Assembly: GCA_021794595.1 (NCBI GenBank)
Contig: JAJYQN010000086.1
Location: 1-34,187 of the forward strand
Reading direction: 5' to 3'
DNA: 34,187 nt
Origin: Pseudomonadota bacterium
GTDB taxonomy: Bacteria > Pseudomonadota > Gammaproteobacteria > Acidiferrobacterales > Acidiferrobacteraceae
Positions 25,937-34,095 of this stretch are shown here, piece after piece. The notes below the pieces were generated by a model that was not told the origin of the DNA, searched no databases, and saw only the letters and a program-made list of their open reading frames with translations. Numbering within the stretch: position 1 is the stretch's first letter; each line of letters starts with the position of its first letter. Made by a program: the position numbers and the translations under genes.

Positions 25937-26355
25937 GTGGCGCCAATAAAACACAACGATCATGCTGGACGTTTATGTGTCCATCTAAACGGCCCTGGTT
26001 GAGGCCCTACTCCAACGCTGCGCGCCAGGGAGAGCAAGCGATGGTGCGTAGTCCGCAGAAGGCGCTGCCTTGCGTCCAAGGACATGGGTACGAGGTCCGG
26101 CGATATGTGGACGAGCCTCTTGTGCGAAAGACCAGCGCATGGCTTGCGCATAGGACGGTAGCAAGCATCTTAGGGCTTCGTTGTGGGGTCGGTTACCCTG
26201 ATTCGAGGGCGCGATGGTGGCCTGAACGTCCCTTTGTGCACGCTGAGGTCTGGGTACGCTTGATTGATCCACAACCGGAGAAGTGAGAGATGGATGTATA
26301 ACACCTATCGATTGCGGAAACTGTACACGCATCCTTGTAGGAGACCGAGCAACAA
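25937..26355 (+). other. gene-free stretch before the sulfotransferase
   Basis: About 420 bases between the repeat-protein and sulfotransferase genes. Apart from the structured repeat listed separately, nothing coding is convincing; a 117-codon ORF at 25933-26286 runs through the repeat and is probably chance. No clear terminator is seen after the repeat-protein gene. AGGAG at 26339-26343 precedes the sulfotransferase ATG. Confidence 0.5.
26017..26250 (+). ncRNA. structured noncoding repeat, copy A (candidate RNA or mobile-element end)
   Basis: Shares long blocks with 33755-33998: GCTGCGCGCCAGGGAGAG, CGTAGTCCGC, CAAGGACAT, GACGAGCC or GCGAGCC, CTTGTGCG or GTTGTGCG, GCATCT and CGAGGGCGCG, in the same order. 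Hairpin pairs seen in the other copy are partly kept with wobble changes, for example CGCGCC pairing with GGTGCG here instead of GGCGCG. One 17-base hairpin of copy B is missing. Strand and transcription are unknown. Confidence 0.5.
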
Positions 26356-28476
26356 ATGACATCGCCCAACATTAGTCACGAAGCCGCGGAGGAAGTGGCG
26401 ATAAGCGCAGAGTCGCTGGATAAAAACGTTGTAGGCTCCGTGAAATCTGAAGGTTCTTTGCTGCGAGCGGCATGGGCTCTATTCCGCCAAAATCGCTTTG
26501 ATGAATGCCTGTCAGCATGCGGGCCGAACCTTAAAGTGCACAAAGAGGCTGCAGGCTTCTGGGTTCTATGTGGGCTAGCATATCAAAAGCAGGGAGCCCA
26601 CGCTAAAGCGACGGACGCGCTGCGGGCAGCATTGGCTCTAGGACCAAGTATTCATTGGGTCCATCATGCAATTGCGATCTCGCTTCTCGCCTTGCGTGAT
26701 CCGCATAAGGCGGTTTCTCACCTTCAGATAGCGGTGGCAAAAAAAGGCAACTCAACCGAGTATTTATTTTTGCTGGGCACCGCGCAGAAACTTGCCGGAA
26801 ATTACGCCGAATCTCTAGAATCACTGCAGCGGGCGGTAATTCTATCGCCGGCCGATTATCGCATCCATCATGAACTCGGGACAATCGAGCACAATCGCCA
26901 TAGAATGGATGAAGCGCTTACACATTACATGACCGCGCTAAGATGTAATCATAACTATATACCATCAATAGTGGGTCACGGCGCCGTTCTCTGCGAATTC
27001 GGAAGGTTTCAGGAAGGGTTAGCCTTATTTCAAAGGGCCGTTGACTTATCGCCGAATGATCCTGAGCTTTGGCTACGACGCGCCTCCGCGCTATTTGCGC
27101 GGGGACTCATCCCCGAAGCCATTCGATATGCGCAAAAGGCTCTTCAAATAAAGCCAGGTCTAGTTGACGCACATGTCTTGCTGGGAAAACTTTTCGCAAG
27201 TCAAGGGAAAACCGATTTAGCCCGCAAGTGTTTCGACAATGCGCTCCGTATGGATCCGGGGAACGCATATACCATGGTGTCTCAAGCGGTGATGCTGGAA
27301 CGTAGCGGTGAAACTGGCGCCGCTAAGGATGTGGTTGACGCGGCGTTACGGAAGATCCCTAGTCATCCCCAGCTCCTCATGCTTTTGGGGCGCATCGCAA
27401 GGACTAATGACGAGCGAAATGACGCTATTCGACGAATACAAGAGCGGCTAAGAAGTAACGAAACATATACTCCGCAAGAGGGCCGTTCCCAACTACATTA
27501 TGCGCTTGGAAACCTCTACGATCGTCTCAATGAGCCAGCGAATGCGTTTGCGGCCCTAAACGAAGCAAATCAATATCGTAAAGTTGTAAGGCCATTTTCT
27601 CGCGATAAAACAATAAAAGAATTTCAATCTATAAAAAATACTTTTACCCAAGACGTGATGGAGCGCTTGCCACGTTCCCTGGTGGGCGGCGATCAAATGG
27701 TGTTCATTCTTGGGATGCCTAGGTCTGGTACGAGTTTGGCGGAACAAATTTTGTCAAGCCATTCGGATGTGTATGGCGCAGGTGAGCTGACAACCCTGGA
27801 TAGAGTGGCGCGTTGGTGGCCCGATGGAGACGATCAGCGGTCGCCACTGCCATATCCAGCTTATTTCCCAGGCATCGATGCCTCCGGACTAACGGAGCTT
27901 GCGTATAGATATTTAAATCGGCTACCAGATAGTTCGAAGGCTTATTTGCGGATTACGGATAAGATGCCGTACAACTTTTTGCATATCGGGATGATCGCAT
28001 TACTTTTCCCGAAGGCGCGAATTATCCATTGCGTTAGAGATCCGATTGATACCGCGTTTTCCTGTTACATGCAGGATTTCCTTGAAGGAAACGCTTTTAG
28101 TAACGATCTTAGTAACTGCGGTTGGTTTTATAACCAGTACCTAGAGATGATGCGCCACTGGAAGCAGATAAGTTTGGGTGTCCCTATAATGGATTTAAGG
28201 TATGAAGAGCTTGTCGCGGATCCGGAAACTACCGTGCGGGCGCTGTTGCATTTTTGCGGGCTACAGTGGCAAGGGGAGTGTTTGGATTTTCATAATTCAA
28301 GGCGGATAGTTAACACTGCAAGCTATCAGCAGGTTCGTGAGCCGCTGTATAACCGTTCTGTAGGGCGATGGAAGCTGTACGAGTCATACATTCAGCCCTT
28401 GATTCATGAGCTGTCCGCGCAGACGGAGACCAACGTTATACGCCTAGGGTTAAGTGATGATAGGACGGAGAGGTGA
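26356..28476 (+). CDS. TPR-repeat sulfotransferase
   Basis: A 706-residue cytoplasmic protein. Residues about 30-420 are tandem tetratricopeptide repeats (units such as AGNYAESLESLQRAVILSP and GRFQEGLALFQRAVDLSP). Residues about 440-690 are a PAPS-dependent sulfotransferase domain with the 5'-phosphosulfate loop FILGMPRSGTSLAEQIL near 448 and the 3'-phosphate site CVRDPIDTAFS near 560. The family (Sulfotransfer_3, related to tyrosylprotein sulfotransferases) transfers sulfate from PAPS to acceptor hydroxyls; the TPR part normally binds a protein partner. Lying directly after a gene for a Tyr-rich Asp-flanked repeat protein, it probably sulfates those tyrosines before export. That substrate is inferred. 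The start is set by AGGAG 12 bases upstream. Confidence 0.88.
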   Translation: MTSPNISHEAAEEVAISAESLDKNVVGSVKSEGSLLRAAWALFRQNRFDECLSACGPNLKVHKEAAGFWVLCGLAYQKQGAHAKATDALRAALALGPSIHWVHHAIAISLLALRDPHKAVSHLQIAVAKKGNSTEYLFLLGTAQKLAGNYAESLESLQRAVILSPADYRIHHELGTIEHNRHRMDEALTHYMTALRCNHNYIPSIVGHGAVLCEFGRFQEGLALFQRAVDLSPNDPELWLRRASALFARGLIPEAIRYAQKALQIKPGLVDAHVLLGKLFASQGKTDLARKCFDNALRMDPGNAYTMVSQAVMLERSGETGAAKDVVDAALRKIPSHPQLLMLLGRIARTNDERNDAIRRIQERLRSNETYTPQEGRSQLHYALGNLYDRLNEPANAFAALNEANQYRKVVRPFSRDKTIKEFQSIKNTFTQDVMERLPRSLVGGDQMVFILGMPRSGTSLAEQILSSHSDVYGAGELTTLDRVARWWPDGDDQRSPLPYPAYFPGIDASGLTELAYRYLNRLPDSSKAYLRITDKMPYNFLHIGMIALLFPKARIIHCVRDPIDTAFSCYMQDFLEGNAFSNDLSNCGWFYNQYLEMMRHWKQISLGVPIMDLRYEELVADPETTVRALLHFCGLQWQGECLDFHNSRRIVNTASYQQVREPLYNRSVGRWKLYESYIQPLIHELSAQTETNVIRLGLSDDRTER

Positions 28477-28685
28477 GGCCTGCGAAAGTACCCGGTCGAT
28501 TGCAATATCTTTGAGATATGGCTGTGGATTATTAGGCATCGGTGCGATGACTTTCATGGCTACCAGAGGTGTGTTGTGCGAGGACGTCTATGATGACGAC
28601 TTATGACATTAATTGTCTGGTTCGTAAGGTGGAGGTCTGGCTGATATTCGGTTTTTGCGTTGTCGATATTTTCTCCGGTGGGGCG

Positions 28686-28705
28686 CGGTTCTAATTATAG
28701 AACCG
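28686..28705. promoter_or_regulatory. 7-bp palindrome upstream of the protease-like gene
   Basis: CGGTTCT and AGAACCG face each other across AATTAT, 34 bases before the ATG at 28740. It lacks a T-run, so an operator is more likely than a terminator. Confidence 0.4.
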
Positions 28706-28739
28706 ATGCAGAGATTATTTAACATAGGAAGTTAATAAC

Positions 28740-30884
28740 ATGGCGCAGTGTGAGTCGCGCTTTTCTGGTGTCGACAGCCCCGCTTTGCTTTTGGGGGAGA
28801 CGAGAGGAGCCCGTGCGAGCACCTGGTCCTTCGAGGGTGCGATGGTACATCCAAATGATTTTTGGGCTTTCGCTTTGTTCATCTTGGCGCGTAGCGCCGG
28901 GAGCGAGCCTATCCTTTATTCGTACTGCGGCAGAAGACGCAGGAAATACAAGGGACGTTACGTTTCATGTGACTGGCTAATGATGGGCCCCAGGACAAAG
29001 AAGGGAGCAAGTCTTTTCGCGGGGAGGTTGGCAATGCTGGCCCTGTGTCTCGGTCTTTTCGTGTCCGCCCATGCCGCGCCCCGCATCCCGCCCGTGGCGC
29101 GTATCCTGCGCGTTGCGCGTCTCTGGCAAGCGGGCGATGAGGGCCAGGGTATCCGTGTGGGCGTAATCTCCAACGGGGCCCGGAATGATCGAACCCTGGT
29201 CGGACGCGGTATCTTGCCGCCCGACATCGCCTTCCCCCGAGGATACGGCCAGGGGGATGAAGGCGACTGGATGCTGCAAGTCGTTCACGACGTGGCGCCT
29301 CGGGCGCAGCTGGGCTTTTGTCCCGGAGGGCCCGCGCGCCGCACCGTGGCCTGTGCGCGGACCCTCGTGACGGTCTTTCATGCGGATATTGTGGTCGATG
29401 ACATGAACCCACAGCCCATCTTCTTTGCGCCCACGATCAAGGCCCAAGGCCTGGCCTCTCTCCTGAAGCGTCACCCCGGCGTGTTATTTTTTACCGGCGA
29501 TGGGAACAACGGTGGCGGATATTACCAAGGGCGCTGGCGCCCGCGGGCGGTGACCCTCGCCGGGCGGCGCGATAAGGCGCAGGTCTTTGGAGTCGGTCCC
29601 GCCGCGACACCGTATGATGGGCTGTGGGTGACCCCCCGGGCCCGGGGGGTCATCCTGTTGGGCACCAATGCCCGTCCGGCGTCCCGCGGTGGGCGGTGTC
29701 TGGCGAGCAACCCGCTTATCACACTGCTTGTCACCAATAGACAAGGCGCGGTCTTGGCGCGCACCACCAGCCGGTGCGCCGCCCTGCATGTGCGTCTGCG
29801 TAACCGCCGTGCGCGCTGGGTCCATTGGCGGGTCTTTGTGCTCACGCGCGCCTCCTCATGGCCCCCGGCCTTCGCGCTGAAGCTTGTCGCGATTCGCATC
29901 GGGTTGGGGGTGAACCCCTTGTTCCTTACCGTGCATACGGCAGGTGGGGCCGGGAACTCGGCGACCTTCCCGGGCCTTATGGCGGTGGCGGCCGTGGATC
30001 CTTATAGCGGGTATCATCACCGGTATCTTGTAGAACCCTATGCCAATAGGGGTCCTCAATGTCTCGACTACCGATGGGGTCCGAGCGGTCTTAAACGGTT
30101 AACGCGTCCTATGTGCTTTCAGCAACCGGTATTCGCCGCCCCCGATAAGACCCAGGTGGCCATGCCGGCCGCTAACGCCCGTGGGTATCGCTGGCGCGCG
30201 TTCTCCGGGGATTCGGCCGCCGGGCCGGCGGCCGCGGGGGTCGCGGCCTTGCTGTTGGCAGACCATGTCCCGCCGGCGCGCATCGAGGCCGTCTTGCAGC
30301 GCACCGCCCGTTTTCAGGGCGGGCGGCCGGGCTGGGCTCCGCGCACGGGCTATGGGCTGATCGACGCCGAGGCCGCCGCCGTGCAAGCCGGCCTCTTAGC
30401 CCCGCCGCCACACCGAGCGCGGCCCCCCTGGAGGGTGCCGTTCACGGGGCGTGCCGCGGTCCGTCAGGACCATCTGTTAGTGCAGGCCGCGCGCGCCGGC
30501 GATCCCGGCGCCGCCCAACGCTTGCAGCGTCTCGCCCAACACGGACAGCCCTTGGCGCAGAGTCTTTTGGGTACGCTCTATAATCGCGGGTGGGGGGTGA
30601 CCCTCGATCCCCGCGCGGCCCACGCCTGGTGGACGCACGCGGCCCGGCACGGGGTCGTGGATGCCCTCTATAACCTCGGGATGACCTGGGCGGTCGGGCG
30701 CGGGGCGGCCCCAAAGCCCCTGATAGGGTATGCCTTGATGTGCGCGGCCCACCAGCGCGGGCTTTCGTTTCCCCCGATGCGTCGGGCGCTGCGTCAGGCG
30801 CGATCGCGCCTGAGCGCCCGGGCCCGGGCCCAAGCCGTGCGGCTCGCGCGGCGCTTTGCGGCCGATCCCGCGCGCATTCCCTAA
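28740..30884 (+). CDS. exported subtilisin-like protein with Sel1 repeats
   Basis: 714 residues from an ATG with AGGAAG 8 bases upstream. A classic signal peptide (LAMLALCLGLFVSAHA) ends near residue 112, so a second start at 28981 (MMGPRTKK), which has no good ribosome-binding site, would fit secretion better. The mature part resembles subtilases of the GVxSDS...GDEGxxMLQIVHDVAP type: VGVISNG near 138-144, His183 in VVHDVAP, a VLFFTGDGNNGG loop and Ser492 in SGDSAAGPAAAGVAAL. The expected catalytic Asp of the first motif is Asn or Ser here, so activity is doubtful. Sel1-like repeats fill residues about 590-680 (AQSLLGTLYNRGWGV, DALYNLGMTWAVGRG). It could process, fold or anchor the secreted protein. 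Confidence 0.78.
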   Translation: MAQCESRFSGVDSPALLLGETRGARASTWSFEGAMVHPNDFWAFALFILARSAGSEPILYSYCGRRRRKYKGRYVSCDWLMMGPRTKKGASLFAGRLAMLALCLGLFVSAHAAPRIPPVARILRVARLWQAGDEGQGIRVGVISNGARNDRTLVGRGILPPDIAFPRGYGQGDEGDWMLQVVHDVAPRAQLGFCPGGPARRTVACARTLVTVFHADIVVDDMNPQPIFFAPTIKAQGLASLLKRHPGVLFFTGDGNNGGGYYQGRWRPRAVTLAGRRDKAQVFGVGPAATPYDGLWVTPRARGVILLGTNARPASRGGRCLASNPLITLLVTNRQGAVLARTTSRCAALHVRLRNRRARWVHWRVFVLTRASSWPPAFALKLVAIRIGLGVNPLFLTVHTAGGAGNSATFPGLMAVAAVDPYSGYHHRYLVEPYANRGPQCLDYRWGPSGLKRLTRPMCFQQPVFAAPDKTQVAMPAANARGYRWRAFSGDSAAGPAAAGVAALLLADHVPPARIEAVLQRTARFQGGRPGWAPRTGYGLIDAEAAAVQAGLLAPPPHRARPPWRVPFTGRAAVRQDHLLVQAARAGDPGAAQRLQRLAQHGQPLAQSLLGTLYNRGWGVTLDPRAAHAWWTHAARHGVVDALYNLGMTWAVGRGAAPKPLIGYALMCAAHQRGLSFPPMRRALRQARSRLSARARAQAVRLARRFAADPARIP

Positions 30885-30957
30885 GGTGGCGGATCGGGCA
30901 CGCAGGATGGGGCCCCAGCGGCGTGAGACGCCACGCGGCCTCGGGTGTATAGGGGGG

Positions 30958-32343
30958 ATGGGGTTCTGGGGTCCGATTCTTATGATCGGTCTGATAGGTG
31001 TGGGCGGGATGCGGCCAACTGAAGCCGCGCGCTCTCCCGCACGGTCTGCGCGAGGATCGCCACTCTCGCTTGCCAGGGCCTTGCGCACGAGTCTGCGCCA
31101 CGCCCACGCGATCCAGAGCGCGGAAGGGGCGTTGACCCAGGCCCACGGCCAGCGTCTTTCGGCACTCGCCGCGTTTTTGCCGACCTTATCGGTGAGCGAT
31201 GGTGAACAGTTGTACGCCCCCCTGGGCGCCCAGTCATCGACCTTTATCGCCGGGACCCTCGTTTCCACCCGCGGGCGCTTCTATGACAATGCCGCAACCG
31301 TCAGCGCCAACTGGAACCTCTTTGATGGCGGCAAGGATGTGGCGGGTTATCGGGCCGCCGCCAACACGATGACCGCCGCCGACACGGGCCTGCAAGCGGC
31401 CGTCAACAAGACCCTGATCCGGGTGGTGGGCGCCTATGAGGCGGTGGCCGCCGATCAGGTGCGGGTGCGGGCCGACGCCCGGATCGTGGCCTGGGACCAT
31501 CGTATCGTGCAGATGACCCAACAGCGCTACCGGCATCTGGTGGCGAGCCGTCTCACCGTTCTCCAGGCCTTGCAGCAGCTGATCACGGCCGAGACCACCG
31601 GGATCAATGACCGCACCCAGGAGGCCGAGGACCGCGAGACGCTGGCGCGCGCGATCGGGATCCCGGGGCATAACGGACTGCGGGTCGCAGTCCCCCTGCC
31701 GGGGCCTGCGCGGCTGCCGGCCGCCGCGGAACCGATCAAGGGAACGCCTTCTGTCATCGCGGCCCGCGCCAGCTGGCAGGCCGCCCGCGAAGGGGTGAGT
31801 GTCGCCGAAGCGGGCTACTGGCCGACACTTGCCGTCACCGGCCAGTACAACTGGTTGGGGCTGAATCCTGGGAGTGCGCGGACCGCCTTCACCGAAACCC
31901 ACGGCAGCAATTACACCGTGGGTCTCACAGTCTCGTGGTCACTCTTTCCGCTCATCAACACCGGGGGTTCTGTCGAGAGCGCCGAGGGGCAGGTTGTCTC
32001 GGCGGATGCCGATTTTCGGCAGGCCCAAGTCATCGCGCGACAACGCCGCGAGGCCGCCCGCCACCTCTATCAGACGGCTAAGGCCAATACCCGCGCCGCG
32101 GCCCAGGGTGTCCGTTGGGCCCATGAGACCGTGCAACTCACGAAGGCCCGGATTCGAGGTCAACAAGATAGTGAACTGGCCCTGGCCCAGGCCGAGGTCG
32201 CGCGTCTCCAGGCGCTCACCACCGAACGGGTCGCTGCCCTCACGCGTGCGCTCGCAGCCTGGAAGCTTGTGCGCGCGGAAGCCCCGCGACGATTTGCAAT
32301 CCGGCTCTTGCGGGCCGCCCAGGGTCAGCCTGATGAGCCGTGA
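30958..32343 (+). CDS. TolC-family outer-membrane channel
   Basis: An outer-membrane efflux protein, the third component of the type I system. Starting at ATG 30958 it has 461 residues and a signal peptide (MGFWGPILMIGLIGVGG...TEAA); an in-frame ORF extends back to 30856, overlapping the previous gene, but would bury that signal. Two OEP repeats are visible: SLARALRTSLRHAHAIQSAEGALTQAHGQ...LAAFLPTLSV with a helical barrel part, and the second half PSVIAARASWQAAREGVSVAEAGYWPTLAVTGQYNWLG. Long helices with AAADTGLQAAVNKTLIRVVGAYEAV are typical. It follows the protease-like gene closely, in the same high-GC codon style as the exporter genes 11 kb upstream. Confidence 0.88.
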   Translation: MGFWGPILMIGLIGVGGMRPTEAARSPARSARGSPLSLARALRTSLRHAHAIQSAEGALTQAHGQRLSALAAFLPTLSVSDGEQLYAPLGAQSSTFIAGTLVSTRGRFYDNAATVSANWNLFDGGKDVAGYRAAANTMTAADTGLQAAVNKTLIRVVGAYEAVAADQVRVRADARIVAWDHRIVQMTQQRYRHLVASRLTVLQALQQLITAETTGINDRTQEAEDRETLARAIGIPGHNGLRVAVPLPGPARLPAAAEPIKGTPSVIAARASWQAAREGVSVAEAGYWPTLAVTGQYNWLGLNPGSARTAFTETHGSNYTVGLTVSWSLFPLINTGGSVESAEGQVVSADADFRQAQVIARQRREAARHLYQTAKANTRAAAQGVRWAHETVQLTKARIRGQQDSELALAQAEVARLQALTTERVAALTRALAAWKLVRAEAPRRFAIRLLRAAQGQPDEP

Positions 32344-32522
32344 TGAGGAAGTCAGCCCTTGTGAGAGACGAGCTTAGGGTGATTGTCGGGAGGCGAGGAA
32401 GGCGAGAGTAGAGTATGGGCTCCTCACATCCGTCTTTCCAGGTACCCAGATCGACCGGTGTCGTGTTTTCCGTGTCCTTCACCTGTGTATCAGAGGCTCG
32501 TCCGAGGAGAACATAACCGCGT

Positions 32523-33713
32523 ATGAGCAAGATCTTATTGGCCTGGGAAATGGGGGAGAACTGGGGCCATTTGACTCGGGATGCGCCGGTCGTCCGCGCA
32601 TTGCGTGCGCGCGGCCATCAGGTGGTGGCAGCGGTCTGTGATACCCGGGTGGCGGGGGAGATTTTAGGGTCGGCGGGTATCCCCTTCGTTCAGGCGCCGA
32701 TGGCAGCGTCCCGTACGCGCATGACGCAGCCTTTAGCGAGTTACGCGGAGTTGCTGATTACGAGGGGATATGGTGAACGGGCCACCTTGGAAGGTCTTAT
32801 TGCGGCCTGGCGGGGATTATTCACGCTCTTTCAGCCTGATGTGGTTATGATTGACTATGCACCGACCGCGCTTTTAGCCGCTCGTATTCACGGGATCCCG
32901 GTGGTCCTTATTGGCAATGGGTTCGAATTGCCGCCGCGGTCGTCTCCGCTCCCATCGCTTCGGTTCTGGGAGCCGATCCCTAAGGAACGCTTTGAGCGCG
33001 CCGAGAGCCTCGCACTCCGCCATATCAATGAGGTCTTGGTTTCCTGTCACAGCGAACCTCTGGCGCAATTGGCCGATGTTTTTCAGGGGGAGCATCGGAT
33101 TCTAACCACGTTTTCGGAACTCGATCATTACGGTGCGCGTCAGGACGGGAACTATGTCGGCCCGGTCTATGAGATGCCAAAGGCGCAACGGGTCGAGTGG
33201 CTTTTGGGCGGACACGGTTCCCACATTTTTGCGTACCTGCGGCCTTGGGTGCCGGGCGTGGAGGATCTGTTGCGGGCTCTTCAGGCGACGGGCTGTTCGG
33301 TGATCTGTGCCTTTCCCGGGGGTTCTGCGGCGATGATTCAGCGGTTTCAGACCCCGCTCCTACGGATCTTCCCGACGGCCGTTTCGCTGGAATCGTTGCT
33401 CCCCACAGCCGATCTTGTGATCGGCTACGGCAGCGGCTTGGTTGCCACAGCGCTTCTTCGCGGTGTGCCGCTCCTCCTGGTTCCGCGTTGGTCCGAACAA
33501 TATCTGACCGCCCAGCGGGTGGAGGCCTTAGGCGCCGGCTTGATGATGCGCGGCCCGCCGACCCGGGCATCGTATTCGTCGCTTATAGCCACTGTGCTTG
33601 GAAAACCCGCATTTCGGCAGGCGGCCCAGGCATTTGCGAAGAAGTATGAGGGGTTTGATGGAGCGCAATCGGTCAAGGATACGGTCGCCTGTATTGAAGG
33701 GGCGATACCGTGA
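32523..33713 (+). CDS. GT-B glycosyltransferase, family 1 (UGT/MGT-like)
   Basis: A 396-residue cytoplasmic glycosyltransferase. The N-terminal Rossmann half begins MSKILLAWEMGENWGHLTRD, the GHxxR/D acceptor-side start of MGT-type enzymes. The C-terminal donor-binding half includes PTADLVIGYGSGLVATALLRGVPLLLVPRWSEQ, equivalent to the family's D-x-x-x-x-(H/Y)-G-G...GxP...P...DQ signature but with YGSG in place of the usual HGG. GAGGAGA lies 12 bases before the ATG. The substrate is unknown. As the last gene of the secretion cluster it may modify Ser/Thr of the exported repeat protein or a lipid/pigment; the former is inference from neighbourhood. Confidence 0.8.
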   Translation: MSKILLAWEMGENWGHLTRDAPVVRALRARGHQVVAAVCDTRVAGEILGSAGIPFVQAPMAASRTRMTQPLASYAELLITRGYGERATLEGLIAAWRGLFTLFQPDVVMIDYAPTALLAARIHGIPVVLIGNGFELPPRSSPLPSLRFWEPIPKERFERAESLALRHINEVLVSCHSEPLAQLADVFQGEHRILTTFSELDHYGARQDGNYVGPVYEMPKAQRVEWLLGGHGSHIFAYLRPWVPGVEDLLRALQATGCSVICAFPGGSAAMIQRFQTPLLRIFPTAVSLESLLPTADLVIGYGSGLVATALLRGVPLLLVPRWSEQYLTAQRVEALGAGLMMRGPPTRASYSSLIATVLGKPAFRQAAQAFAKKYEGFDGAQSVKDTVACIEGAIP

Positions 33714-34095
33714 GGGATTGGGAAGGGGTCGCTTCAATGGAGGTTTTTAGACAGGCGCTGCGCGCCAGGGAGAGCGCAAGCGAGGGCGCGTAGTCCGCGG
33801 GAGGCGTAGGGTCCGGGCGGGTGGCCGCAGGCCACCTGCAAGGACATCGACACGCCGTCCAGTTATTGTGGGCGAGCCTGTTGTGCGCCAGAAAAGCGCA
33901 CGGCTCGCCCGCAGGACGGCCGCGGCATCTCGTAGCGGAGCGAAGAGATCATGAGTTGCGCCGAGATCGAGGGCGCGAGGGAGACTTGGATGTCCCGTCG
34001 CGCATACTAATGGTATGGTCGCCCCCTCCCCAAATGGCATCAGGCGTGCCAAAGTGGAGAGTGTGATGTACCACTCCCATAGAGAGGAGATGATC
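33714..34095 (+). other. gene-free stretch before the IS110 transposase
   Basis: About 380 bases without a gene. Most of it is the structured repeat copy B. The last ~90 bases (34000-34095), with AGAGAGGAG just before the transposase ATG, form the 5' leader of the IS110-type gene. In IS110 elements this side often carries the bridge RNA that guides target choice. Confidence 0.55.
33755..33998 (+). ncRNA. structured noncoding repeat, copy B (candidate RNA or mobile-element end)
   Basis: A GC-rich stretch that folds into successive hairpins. CGCGCC (33761-33766) pairs with GGCGCG (33785-33790). GGTGGCC pairs with GGCCACC across GCA (33820-33836). GGGCGAGCC (33870-33878) pairs with GGCTCGCCC (33902-33910) with an inner GTGCGC/GCGCAC stem. 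ATCTC (33927-33931) pairs with GAGAT (33945-33949). A diverged copy is at 26017-26250. It may be a structured RNA, a MITE-like repeat, or the left end of the adjoining IS110-type element. Strand is uncertain. Confidence 0.5.

Noticed and set aside
25933..26286. 117-codon ORF between the repeat-protein and sulfotransferase genes
   Set aside because: It coincides with the structured repeat, has no good ribosome-binding site, and the second copy of the repeat does not keep the frame.
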